Below are positions 35,985 through 43,547 of a stretch of 64,000 nucleotides of DNA, piece after piece (position 1 is the stretch's first letter; each line of letters opens with the position of its first letter). The notes beneath the pieces were generated by a model. The model saw nothing but the letters and a program-made list of their open reading frames with translations. It ran no database searches and was not told where the DNA came from. The stretch is from SFHK01 sp963618055 (GTDB lineage: Bacteria; Bacillota; Clostridia; Christensenellales; Aristaeellaceae). The DNA lies in NCBI GenBank assembly GCA_963618055.1, contig CAVERI010000007.1, forward strand, positions 1 through 64,000, written 5' to 3'. The position numbers and the translations under genes were made by a program.

Positions 35985-36265
35985 ATTTCACCTTCACCCT
36001 TTATTGTTCCGGTCGTTTCTTATTCTCGTTTTGCGTTCCTTTTTCCTGCCTGTTTTTCGACTTTCGACAATTTTCACGCAGGAAATTCTTTCCGCGGAGA
36101 AAACCATCGAGCCGAAGCACCTTTCAGTATATCCTTTTCATGGGATATATACCACAAATGCGTCTCATTTCCTGCAAAAATACAAAGTTTTACATTTTTA
36201 CGGCCAAAACAGACAGAAAGAGCCGCCGCATCCTCAGCGATACGACGACCCTGTTCTCTCGCGCC
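35985..36265 (-). promoter_or_regulatory. 281-base intergenic region before dnaG
   Basis: No gene is visible. The region is more A+T-rich than its surroundings. It holds an imperfect inverted repeat, TATATCC (36128-36134) / GGATATA (36143-36149), and minus-strand TATACT-like and TATAT boxes near it, probably the dnaG-rpoD promoter zone. I could not fix one -35/-10 pair, and no clear terminator for the gene ending at 36266 was found. Confidence 0.4.
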
Positions 36266-37693
36266 TTATTTGATTACCCAGTTTTCGAAGGAATACACCG
36301 GATTTGCCTCTTCAACCCACGCTTCTACCTGCGCGTTGTAGACGGTTTCCTTCTTCTCGTCCAGCGCGGTCTGTGCGGCGGCGTCCTTCACCTGTTCATA
36401 AGGCACAATGCCCGCTTCCGGCTTGGATTCATACTTCACAATGTGCACGCCCATGGAGCTGAGGAACGGCGCGGAATAGTCGCCCACGTTTTCAAGCGCG
36501 ACCGATTCCCGCAGGAATGCGGAATCCCACGTCGTGGAGGTCTCATACACCAGATAGCCGCGCTCGCGGATGCCATCCTGCTTGGAGCCGGGATCGTCAG
36601 AATACTCCGTGATCAGCTCGTCAAACGACGTTCCGGCCTCGATTCCCGCCGTCACCTTGTCGAGCTTCTCCTTTACGTTCGCCCACACGGCCTGCTCGCT
36701 CGCTTCAAGCTCGTTCTTCTTCGCGGCCAGCTCAGCCTTCTTCGCGGTCAGCTGGTCGGCAAGCGTCTGCGTGTCTGCCGCGTCGGAGGCCGTGGCTTCG
36801 ACCGCCGTGGCTTCCTGCTGCTCGGCAAGCTGCGTTTCAAGGTCGCTGATTTCCTTTTCCAGCGCAGAAACGGCGCTCTGCGCCTCGGTGTAAGCGTTCA
36901 TCACCGCGTCCTCCGGCTGTAAGAACACATGCTTGATGCAGCGGTAGCCCTCCGGCATGTAGTAAATCGTCTGATTCGAATTGCCGACGCTCTCCAGACT
37001 GGCCGGCTTGTCGGTATACGTGGTTTTCGCTTCCTCGCTCAGCTTGTCGTACTCCGCCCGGATTTCCTCTTCCGTAACGGTCGTATCCTTGTTGACGACA
37101 CTTTCCAGACACTCCTTCACGTGGTCGCCGTACACGGCGCTGTACACCGTGCTTTCGGAAATGCCGGAGGTCTTCAGCATCGCCACCGCGTCGTCATGCG
37201 AGGAGCCATAGCTCTCGGCGTTTTCAACGTAGGTGTTGTACTCGTTGTCAGCCTCGGTCTGAATGTCGGCCAGCTCCTCCTCGGTAAAGGCCTCGAAGCC
37301 CAGATCAAGCATCTTCTGGTCAAGCACGCGGGTCTTGACTATATCCTTCACCACGTTGTCGCGCACGCGGGTGGCGTCCTCCGCCGTGACGCTCTGGGAT
37401 TCGCTCACGCCAAACATGCTGGCCATGTAGTTCATGTAGGTCACATAGCTATAGTACATGTCCATCTGCTCGTTATAGGTATCCACCGTGTCGCCCTTGG
37501 TAACGACTCTGTCACCATAGTAGGTGGCCAGAACCGTGGCCATATCGGCTTCATAGGCGGCCTGCTCCGCCGCGGCCTTTTCGGCCTCCTGCTGCTTCAC
37601 GTATTCCGGATCGGTGCGAATCAGATTGCAGCCGCACAGAAGCAGGCAGACAGCCATGGCAAGGGACAAAAGTTTCACGGTTTTTGAACGCAT
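36266..37693 (-). CDS. PrsA/SurA-like peptidyl-prolyl isomerase lipoprotein with coiled-coil insertion
   Basis: A 475-residue exported lipoprotein. The signal peptide ends in a lipobox-like LLLCGC with lipidated C22. Residues ~35-245 form the helical chaperone (SurA_N-like) part. The parvulin-type PPIase domain opens at YRCIKHVFLQ (~251) and ends at GVHIVKYESK (~424), but ~262-340 is an Ala/Glu/Gln-rich helical coiled-coil segment inserted into it. The ATG at 37693 with GGAGG is chosen because it gives a clean signal peptide; an upstream start would lie in the promoter. It likely folds secreted proteins on the outer face of the membrane. Confidence 0.85.
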   Translation of the reverse strand: MRSKTVKLLSLAMAVCLLLCGCNLIRTDPEYVKQQEAEKAAAEQAAYEADMATVLATYYGDRVVTKGDTVDTYNEQMDMYYSYVTYMNYMASMFGVSESQSVTAEDATRVRDNVVKDIVKTRVLDQKMLDLGFEAFTEEELADIQTEADNEYNTYVENAESYGSSHDDAVAMLKTSGISESTVYSAVYGDHVKECLESVVNKDTTVTEEEIRAEYDKLSEEAKTTYTDKPASLESVGNSNQTIYYMPEGYRCIKHVFLQPEDAVMNAYTEAQSAVSALEKEISDLETQLAEQQEATAVEATASDAADTQTLADQLTAKKAELAAKKNELEASEQAVWANVKEKLDKVTAGIEAGTSFDELITEYSDDPGSKQDGIRERGYLVYETSTTWDSAFLRESVALENVGDYSAPFLSSMGVHIVKYESKPEAGIVPYEQVKDAAAQTALDEKKETVYNAQVEAWVEEANPVYSFENWVIK

Positions 37694-37709
37694 TCGTATC
37701 TTCCTCCAT

Positions 37710-37728
37710 TTTGCGCCCTCGGCGCAAA
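37710..37728 (-). promoter_or_regulatory. Hairpin in the prsA-like leader
   Basis: TTTGCGCC (37710-37717) / GGCGCAAA (37721-37728) is a perfect 8-bp stem with a 3-base loop, between the promoter and the ribosome site. It may stabilise the message or bind a regulator. Confidence 0.4.
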
Positions 37729-37741
37729 CTCGTTTGCTACT

Positions 37742-37769
37742 ATTATACACATTTTCGGCTTTCACGCAA
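37742..37769 (-). promoter_or_regulatory. Promoter of the prsA-like gene
   Basis: Minus-strand TTGCGT (37764-37769), 16-base spacer, TATAAT (37742-37747). It overlaps the end of the upstream small gene (stop at 37762). Confidence 0.75.
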
Positions 37770-38211
37770 GTGTTTTTATCTCCCGAAATCGATTCGCCTC
37801 ATTTTTGATTAGATTGACCGCCCCCGTGCCCGGCTTCAGCATGCGAATTTCAATCCTTCCCGCCCTCGTCCGGCGCAGCGCGCGCAGGATTCGCCGCACG
37901 ATTCCCTCCTCCACATCCTCGGGAAGGAAGACATCGATCGGCGCGCAGACGGCGAACAGGCTCCCGCCGCACGCGCCCAGCGCGCGAAAGAACGCGTCCG
38001 CGTCCGTCCCCGCGCAGGGATAAAGCCACAGCGCGTCCGGCGCAAAGCGCTGCGCGAGCATCAGAACGACCGCGCAGCCGTCGCCCTCGCCAAGCAGCGT
38101 CAGTCGGTCGTTTCGTCTCCGCATCCGCTGAAACACATCCGCCGCCTCGGCGTATCGGTCGCCCGGCCTTTCCTCCGCTCCACGGATTACCAGCAGCGCT
38201 CCCCTCTCCAT
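37762..38211 (-). CDS. Small protein of unknown function, possibly a degenerate alpha/beta hydrolase
   Basis: A 149-residue protein with a good ribosome site (GGGAGGT, 6 bases before ATG). I do not recognise it. It reads as alternating strands and helices: ALLVIRGAEE (strand, turn), RNDRLTLLGEGDGCAVVLMLAQRF, DALWLYPCAG and GSLFAVCAPIDVF. The G41-E-G-D-G45 turn between a strand and a helix resembles an alpha/beta-hydrolase nucleophile elbow (GxSxG) with the Ser replaced by Gly. It stands alone between two terminator/promoter regions. Codon composition is like that of its neighbours. Confidence 0.6.
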   Translation of the reverse strand: MERGALLVIRGAEERPGDRYAEAADVFQRMRRRNDRLTLLGEGDGCAVVLMLAQRFAPDALWLYPCAGTDADAFFRALGACGGSLFAVCAPIDVFLPEDVEEGIVRRILRALRRTRAGRIEIRMLKPGTGAVNLIKNEANRFREIKTLA

Positions 38212-38260
38212 CTGCCCACCTCCCGCAACTTTCCTATGCGCGAGGGCGCGGAATATGCAA

Positions 38261-38292
38261 AAGGGAGAGACGCCGCTTCACGTCTCTCCCTT
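38261..38292 (-). terminator. Rho-independent terminator of the EF-G-like gene
   Basis: A perfect 12-bp stem, AAGGGAGAGACG (38261-38272) / CGTCTCTCCCTT (38281-38292), with an 8-base loop and TTTT following on the minus strand, 15 bases after the stop codon. Confidence 0.85.
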
Positions 38293-38307
38293 GAAAATGC
38301 GGGAAAA

Positions 38308-40389
38308 TTATTCCTCTTCTTCCTCTTCCTTCTTGGCGGACTCGATGATCTTCTTGGCGTCCGTCGCGGGAACTTCCTCGTAGCGCTCGAATCTCATGGT
38401 GAAGGAGCCGCGGGACTGGGTGAGGGAACGCAGGTCGGTCGCGTACTTGAACATTTCGCTCTGCGGAACCTCGGCCGTCACGCACTGCTGGCCGTCCACC
38501 TGATCCATGCCCATGATGCGGCCGCGGCGCTTGTTGATGTCGCCGATGATGTCGCCCATGTACTCATCGGGAATCATGACCTCCACGTGATAGATGGGCT
38601 CGAGCAGCACGGGGCTGGCCTGATCCAGCTGCTTGAACGCCAGACGGGCAGCCGTCTTGAACGCCATTTCAGAGGAGTCGACCGGGTGGTAGGAGCCGTC
38701 GTGCAGCTTCGCGGTCAGGCCGACCACCGGGAATCCGGCGAGAACGCCCTTCTTGATGTTGTCGCGCAGGCCCTTTTCAACAGCCGGGATGAAGTTGCGC
38801 GGTACGACGCCGCCGACAACCGCGTCTTCAAAGATGAAATCGGTGTTGGTGGGATCGTCGTTCGGGCGGAACTCGATAACGACGTCGCCGAACTGGCCGT
38901 GTCCGCCGGACTGCTTCTTATGGCGGCCGCGAACGTCGATCTTCTTGCGAATGGTCTCACGGTACGGGATTTTGGGATCCTGCAGGATGCACTCCACGCC
39001 GAACTTGCTCTGCAGCTTCTTGGCAACCACGTCGATGTGGGTCTCGCCCAGACCGCTGATCAGGGATTCGGTGGTTTCCGCGTCCTTGGTGACGGTGATG
39101 GTCGGGTCTTCCTCCATCAGACGAGCCAGACCGGAGAAGATCTTGTCTTCCTCGCCCGCCTTCTTGGCGTACACGGCCATGGAGATGCAGGGCGCCGGGA
39201 ACTCGATTTCAGGGAACTTGATGGGCTTGTTCGGGTCGCACAGGGTGTTGCCGGTGGCGACGGAGGCCAGCTTGGCCAGCGCGCAGATATCGCCCGCGAC
39301 AACCTTGGTGGTGGCCGTGGTCTTCTTGCCGAGCATGAAGTACACGGTGCCGGGCTTCTCGGTCTTCTCGGCGTTGGCGTTGTAGAGCGTAATGTCGCTG
39401 GTGAGCACGCCGGAATTGATCTTGAGCAGGCTCAGCTTGCCGACGAACGGGTCAGCCAGCGTCTTAAAGACCTGCGCGGAGAAGGGCTCGTCGTCCTTGC
39501 AGACGCGAACTTCCTTTTCGCCGGACTTCGGGTTCACGCCCTCGATCTCTCTGTCCGCCGGAGACGGCAGCAGGTCGACGATGTTGTCCAGCAGCTTGCC
39601 CAGACCCACGCGGGTCAGGGAATCGCAGCACACAACCGGAACGACGGAGCCGTCCATGATGCCCTTGCGCAGACCGCGCATGGTATCCTCGGGAGAGAGC
39701 TCCATCTCCTCAAAATACTTCTCCATCAGCTCTTCGTCCGCGCCGGCGGCCGCTTCCATGATGGCTTCGCGGGCGGATTCCACCTCGCCGGACACGGAAT
39801 CCGGAATCGGGATCTCCTTCAAAGTCTTGCCCTCGCCGGTGAACGCCTTGTTTTCAAGCACGCACACAACGCCGGTGAACTGACCCTTTTCCACAATCGG
39901 AACCTCGATGGGCGCGATGTGGCTGCCGTATTTGTCGGTAATGGTGGCCAACGCCTTTTCGAAGTTGGCGTTTTCACGGCTCATGTTGTTGATGACGATC
40001 ATGCGGGGCGTATGAGACTTGTCGCACTGCGCCCAAGCCTTTTCCGCGCCGACGTCCAGACCGCCGACCGCGCCCACGGTGATCAGAGCGCCCTCGCATA
40101 CGCGCAGGGGTCCCATCATTTCGCCGGCAAAATCGAAATAGCCGGGAATATCGACGAGGTTGATTTTGGTGTCCTTATACTCAAGGGGCGCCAGCGCCGC
40201 AGAAATGGAAATCTGACGGCGAATTTCCTCCGGATCGTAGTCGGTCGTAGCGGTGCCGTTTTCAACGCGGCCCTGACGATCAACGACGCCGGTCGTGTAA
40301 AGAAGCGCTTCGACCAGAGTGGTCTTGCCTTCGCCGCCGTGTCCCAGCACGGCGATATTGCGGATGTTTTTTGCCTGATAATCCTTCAT
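38308..40389 (-). CDS. EF-G-like translational GTPase with divergent G motifs
   Basis: A 693-residue protein with all five EF-G domains. G1 is GHGGEGKT (residues 16-23) instead of the usual AHIDAGKT. G3 is DIPGY (80-84), where EF-G has DTPGH, so the catalytic His is Tyr. G4 is N134-N-M-S137 instead of NKxD. Domain IV (GRHKKQSGGHGQFGDVVIEF) and domain V (YMGDIIGDINKRRGRIMGM) are well kept. The C-terminus is a run of Glu. This is the FusA-like/EF-G2 type rather than canonical FusA, which normally sits with rpsL-rpsG. Role: probably a ribosome-associated factor with altered nucleotide handling. Monocistronic. Confidence 0.88.
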   Translation of the reverse strand: MKDYQAKNIRNIAVLGHGGEGKTTLVEALLYTTGVVDRQGRVENGTATTDYDPEEIRRQISISAALAPLEYKDTKINLVDIPGYFDFAGEMMGPLRVCEGALITVGAVGGLDVGAEKAWAQCDKSHTPRMIVINNMSRENANFEKALATITDKYGSHIAPIEVPIVEKGQFTGVVCVLENKAFTGEGKTLKEIPIPDSVSGEVESAREAIMEAAAGADEELMEKYFEEMELSPEDTMRGLRKGIMDGSVVPVVCCDSLTRVGLGKLLDNIVDLLPSPADREIEGVNPKSGEKEVRVCKDDEPFSAQVFKTLADPFVGKLSLLKINSGVLTSDITLYNANAEKTEKPGTVYFMLGKKTTATTKVVAGDICALAKLASVATGNTLCDPNKPIKFPEIEFPAPCISMAVYAKKAGEEDKIFSGLARLMEEDPTITVTKDAETTESLISGLGETHIDVVAKKLQSKFGVECILQDPKIPYRETIRKKIDVRGRHKKQSGGHGQFGDVVIEFRPNDDPTNTDFIFEDAVVGGVVPRNFIPAVEKGLRDNIKKGVLAGFPVVGLTAKLHDGSYHPVDSSEMAFKTAARLAFKQLDQASPVLLEPIYHVEVMIPDEYMGDIIGDINKRRGRIMGMDQVDGQQCVTAEVPQSEMFKYATDLRSLTQSRGSFTMRFERYEEVPATDAKKIIESAKKEEEEEE

Positions 40390-40444
40390 TCAGTCTTTCC
40401 CCCTGTCTTTTCCGATCAAAAGATCATGCGCGCATAACGCCCAC

Positions 40445-40466
40445 ACAATACGCTATCTTGTATTGT
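40445..40466 (-). promoter_or_regulatory. Promoter-zone inverted repeat before the EF-G-like gene
   Basis: ACAATAC (40445-40451) / GTATTGT (40460-40466), perfect 7-bp arms with 8 bases between, overlap a minus-strand TACAAT -10 box (40462-40467). The site could be an operator or a 5' hairpin. A convincing -35 is not visible. Confidence 0.45.
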
Positions 40467-40538
40467 AACATATTCGGTTAAATTTGAAAAGAGTTTTTTT
40501 CACTCGCTCTCATATTTAACGGATTTCCTGCCGTTTTC

Positions 40539-41297
40539 TCACGGCTTTGTCGCCAGAAGGCGTTCCATCAGGCGGATAACCGCCGGGTTTTCCGCAGATG
40601 AATACAGCTTTACGCTGCCCTCGCCCGTTTCCTTCCGCCAGCCGCGCTCCGAAAGCACGCGCGCGAGCTGGCGGCTGGTGCCCTCGTTGCCGTCAAACAG
40701 GCGCACGCCGGGCATGGCCTTCTGAATCGCGTCCTTCAGAAACACATAGTGCGTGCAGCCCAGCACCGCCGCGTCAAACCGATATTCGCAAAACGGCGCG
40801 AGCGTCCTTTGAAGAAACGCATCCAGCTCCGCCCCCTCGGTAATGCCGCGCTCCACATAATCCATCAGCCCCGGGCACGGCACGGGCACGGCGTATTCGC
40901 CATAGCGCTCCATCAGTCGGCGAAACTTTTCCTGCCTGAGCGTCGCGCTGGTCGCCAGCACGGCGACCAAGCCGTCCTTCCGAAAAAGCGACGCGGGCTT
41001 CAGCGCAGGCTCCATGCCGATAACCGGGATGGACAGCCTCTCGCGCAGCGCCGCCGCGGCGGCCGAGGTGGCCGTGTTGCAGGCAATCACAATCGCCTTC
41101 ACGTGCTTTTCCAGAAGAAAATCCGCGTCCGCCTCCGCAAGGCGGAGGATTTCCGGCTCCGGACGCGTGCCGTAGGGCGCGTTTTTATCGTCGCCAAAGT
41201 AGATGAAATCCTCGCGCGGCAGGTCGGCGCGCATGTTTCTGAGTACGCTGATTCCGCCGATTCCGGAATCAAACACACCGATCGGACAGCTCTTCAT
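40539..41297 (-). CDS. murI: Glutamate racemase MurI
   Basis: A 252-residue cytosolic racemase making D-glutamate for peptidoglycan. The family motifs are intact: IGVFDSGIGGISVLR, FIYFGDDKNAPYGTR, the first catalytic Cys in VIACNTATSAA and the second in VLGCTHYVFLK. The ATG at 41297 gives the standard N-terminus; GGAGG lies 11 bases upstream inside an optional 14-codon N-terminal extension starting at 41339. It lies 92 bases downstream of yebC on the same strand and may be read from the yebC promoter. Confidence 0.95.
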   Translation of the reverse strand: MKSCPIGVFDSGIGGISVLRNMRADLPREDFIYFGDDKNAPYGTRPEPEILRLAEADADFLLEKHVKAIVIACNTATSAAAAALRERLSIPVIGMEPALKPASLFRKDGLVAVLATSATLRQEKFRRLMERYGEYAVPVPCPGLMDYVERGITEGAELDAFLQRTLAPFCEYRFDAAVLGCTHYVFLKDAIQKAMPGVRLFDGNEGTSRQLARVLSERGWRKETGEGSVKLYSSAENPAVIRLMERLLATKP

Positions 41298-41389
41298 CCG
41301 TCCCTGCGCCTCCTTCTCGCCCTTTCCATGCTCCTTCATGAAAAGCCGCCCCGCGGCAATCCGCGAAGCGGCGATGGGATGCGGCGGAT

Positions 41390-42139
41390 TTATTCCTCTT
41401 CCTCGGTCTCGGGCAGGTCGGCGTCGTGATACACGTTCTGCGTATCGTCGTAGTCATCCAGCCAGTCGATCAGGCGGGTAATCTTCTCGGCCATCTCTGG
41501 ATCGGTGATCTCCGTGGTCATGTTGGGAACCATGGCTCGCTCGACGGACAGGAAGGTGCAGCCGGCCTTTTCGAGGTTGTCGCGCACCGCGCTCATGTCG
41601 TTGGGGTCGGTGTAGATGACCGCGCTCTCGTCGCCCGCTTCCACGTCGTCCGCGCCGGCGTCCATGGCGAGCATCATCAGCTCGTCCTCGTCCAGACCCT
41701 TGCTGTTGTCGATTTCGATTACGCCCTTGCGGGTGAACTTATAGGATACGCAGCCGGAGCTTCCGAGGGAGCCGCCGCACTTGTCAAAGATGTGGCGCAC
41801 CTCGCTGGCCGTGCGGTTGAGGTTGTCGGTTACGACCTCCACGATCACGGCGATGCCGCCGGGCGCGTAGCCCTCGTAGGTAACCTCTTTGTAGTTGGTG
41901 CCCTCGCCCTCGCCCGCTGCCTTCTTGATGGAACGCATGATGTTGTCGTTGGGCATGTTGTTCGCCTTCGCCTTGGCGACGACGTCCTTCAGCTTGCTGT
42001 TGACATTGGGATCGGCGCTGCCTCCCTCGCGCACGGCAATGGCAATTTCCCGGCCAATCTTCGTAAAGATTTTGCCTCTCGCGGCGTCCGTCTTTTCCTT
42101 TTTGTGCTTTATGGTCGACCATTTATTGTGTCCTGACAT
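41390..42139 (-). CDS. YebC/PmpR-family DNA- and ribosome-associated regulator
   Basis: A 249-residue three-domain protein of the TACO1/YebC family. The N-terminal signature is GHNKWSTIKHKKEKTDAARGK, followed by FTKIGREIAIAVREGG, DNIMRSIKKA and YEGYAPGGIAVIVEVVTDN. The family includes transcription regulators and, more recently described, factors that relieve ribosome stalling at proline runs. The ATG at 42139 has GGGGG 7 bases upstream. The C-terminal tail is acidic (ETEEEE). A TTGACG-18-TATTAT promoter lies upstream, divergent from recX. Confidence 0.94.
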   Translation of the reverse strand: MSGHNKWSTIKHKKEKTDAARGKIFTKIGREIAIAVREGGSADPNVNSKLKDVVAKAKANNMPNDNIMRSIKKAAGEGEGTNYKEVTYEGYAPGGIAVIVEVVTDNLNRTASEVRHIFDKCGGSLGSSGCVSYKFTRKGVIEIDNSKGLDEDELMMLAMDAGADDVEAGDESAVIYTDPNDMSAVRDNLEKAGCTFLSVERAMVPNMTTEITDPEMAEKITRLIDWLDDYDDTQNVYHDADLPETEEEE

Positions 42140-42172
42140 CGGAAAGCCCCCTTGAGCATGAAGTCTTCGTAT

Positions 42173-42240
42173 ATAATAACACAAATCCCGTTTTGCCGTC
42201 AAGAAATACGCTTGCAATCGCGCTGCTTTTTCCATAAAAT
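42173..42240. promoter_or_regulatory. Divergent promoters of yebC and recX
   Basis: Minus strand: TTGACG (42197-42202), 18 bases, TATTAT (42173-42178) for yebC. Plus strand: TTGCAA (42212-42217), 17 bases, TAAAAT (42235-42240) for recX. The two are back to back without overlap. No LexA-type box was seen. Confidence 0.7.
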
Positions 42241-42261
42241 ATAACGTGAGGTGACGTGAAC

Positions 42262-42891
42262 ATGCCCATACTCACGGAAATTTCGGTAAATCGCGCGCGC
42301 GCGACCCTGCTTTTTGACGACCGCACCCAGCTGACCATCCGCAAAAGCGACCTTGCCGCCTGCCCCTTGCGGGTCGGAGACGAGCTCGACGCGGACGCCT
42401 ACGCCGGCCGCGTGTGCGCGCATCAGTTCAAGGACGGCTTCGACGCGGCGCTGTCCATTCTGGATTACTCCGCGCGCACGGAGCGCGAAATTGAAAAAAA
42501 GCTGCTGGCAAAGGGCTTCCTGCCGGATTGCGTTTCCGCGGTGCTTGCGCGTCTGCGCGAGGCGCGCCTGATCGACGACCGGGAAATCGCCCTGCGCGCC
42601 GCCGAATCCGCATCCGCCGGGAAGACCGGCATTTACGCCCTGAAGCGAAAGCTGCGCGCCCGCGGCATCCAAGAATCGGACGTCGAGAACGCGCTTGAAA
42701 CCATCTCTGATGAAGACCAGCTTGCCGCGGCCACAGCCGTGGCAAAAAAGCTCTCCCCCCGCTATGAGGGACGCGACCCGCGCGAGGCGCGCGCGAAGCT
42801 TTCGCAGGCGCTTGCGCGGCGCGGCTTTTCGTGGAGCACGATCGAGGCCGCACTTTCGGAGCTGGACGTGGACGATACCGACTTTACTTGA
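42262..42891 (+). CDS. recX: RecX-family regulatory protein
   Basis: A 209-residue helical protein with the RecX repeat pattern: ALSILDYSARTEREIEKKLLAKGF, then IYALKRKLRARGI and a third repeat ending ALARRGFSWSTIEAAL. RecX caps or modulates RecA filaments. Length and repeats fit; recA is not in the window. ATG 42262 has GAGGTG at 8 bases; GTG 42256 is possible. The 3' end overlaps the convergent ECF gene by 8 bases. Confidence 0.88.
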   Translation: MPILTEISVNRARATLLFDDRTQLTIRKSDLAACPLRVGDELDADAYAGRVCAHQFKDGFDAALSILDYSARTEREIEKKLLAKGFLPDCVSAVLARLREARLIDDREIALRAAESASAGKTGIYALKRKLRARGIQESDVENALETISDEDQLAAATAVAKKLSPRYEGRDPREARAKLSQALARRGFSWSTIEAALSELDVDDTDFT

Positions 42892-43450
42892 GCTTCGCCG
42901 AAATGCCCATTCGGTCGAGCGCCGGAGAAAGCGCGAAGTACAAAGGCGGCGCGGCCAGCGTGGCAAAGCCCGCGTTAATCAGGGAAGCCGGAAGCTTCTG
43001 GAGCATCACGACGAACACCGCGTCCAGCGCCAATCCATCCACGGCCTGCTTCATGATGAACGTTTTGAGCATATAAAGAAACACATACGAAAGCGAACCA
43101 ATCGCACAGGAAAGATACGCGACGCCCAGCTTTTTACCCGCCGCCGCTTCCTTCGCGCGCCTGAACAGGATGGAGCAGATGAACGCGGATGCAAATTTGG
43201 AAACAAACGTGATCACGCAGCCCAGCGCGTCGTAGCCGCCAAGCGTCGCGTCATACAGTCCCGCGCCCAGACCGGATGCGAGCCCCGCGTCCAGCGGCGA
43301 AAGAATCAGACCCGCTAAAATGCCCGCCGCGTTGCCAAGATGCACCTTGGACTGAAGCAGCGGAAAGCGGATCAGCGTGCAAACGTACGCCAGCGCCGCC
43401 ATCAGCGCGGTAAATACCAACCTGTATGTAGAGCGTTCCCTTTTACTCAT
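42884..43450 (-). CDS. ECF transporter S component
   Basis: A 188-residue membrane protein with about six hydrophobic segments. The opening (RLVFTALMAALAYVCTLIRFPL) and the following small loop (VHLGNAAGILAGLILSPLDAGLASGLGAGLYD) are typical of substrate-binding S subunits of energy-coupling-factor vitamin or micronutrient importers, which share an EcfAA'T module encoded elsewhere. The substrate cannot be read from sequence; no clear riboswitch precedes it. Its 3' end overlaps convergent recX by 8 bases. Confidence 0.85.
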   Translation of the reverse strand: MSKRERSTYRLVFTALMAALAYVCTLIRFPLLQSKVHLGNAAGILAGLILSPLDAGLASGLGAGLYDATLGGYDALGCVITFVSKFASAFICSILFRRAKEAAAGKKLGVAYLSCAIGSLSYVFLYMLKTFIMKQAVDGLALDAVFVVMLQKLPASLINAGFATLAAPPLYFALSPALDRMGISAKLK

Positions 43451-43547
43451 ACAAATCCCCCATCTTTCTGAATTTGCCCGCTATTATACACGCCTTTGCC
43501 CCGCGTTTCGAGCCTGCAAGGTAAATTCATTGCGAATTATCAGCGAT

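Noticed and set aside
38236..40437. 733-codon plus-strand frame opposite the EF-G-like gene
   Set aside because: The minus-strand frame carries clear translational-GTPase domains, a promoter zone and a terminator; the plus frame has none.
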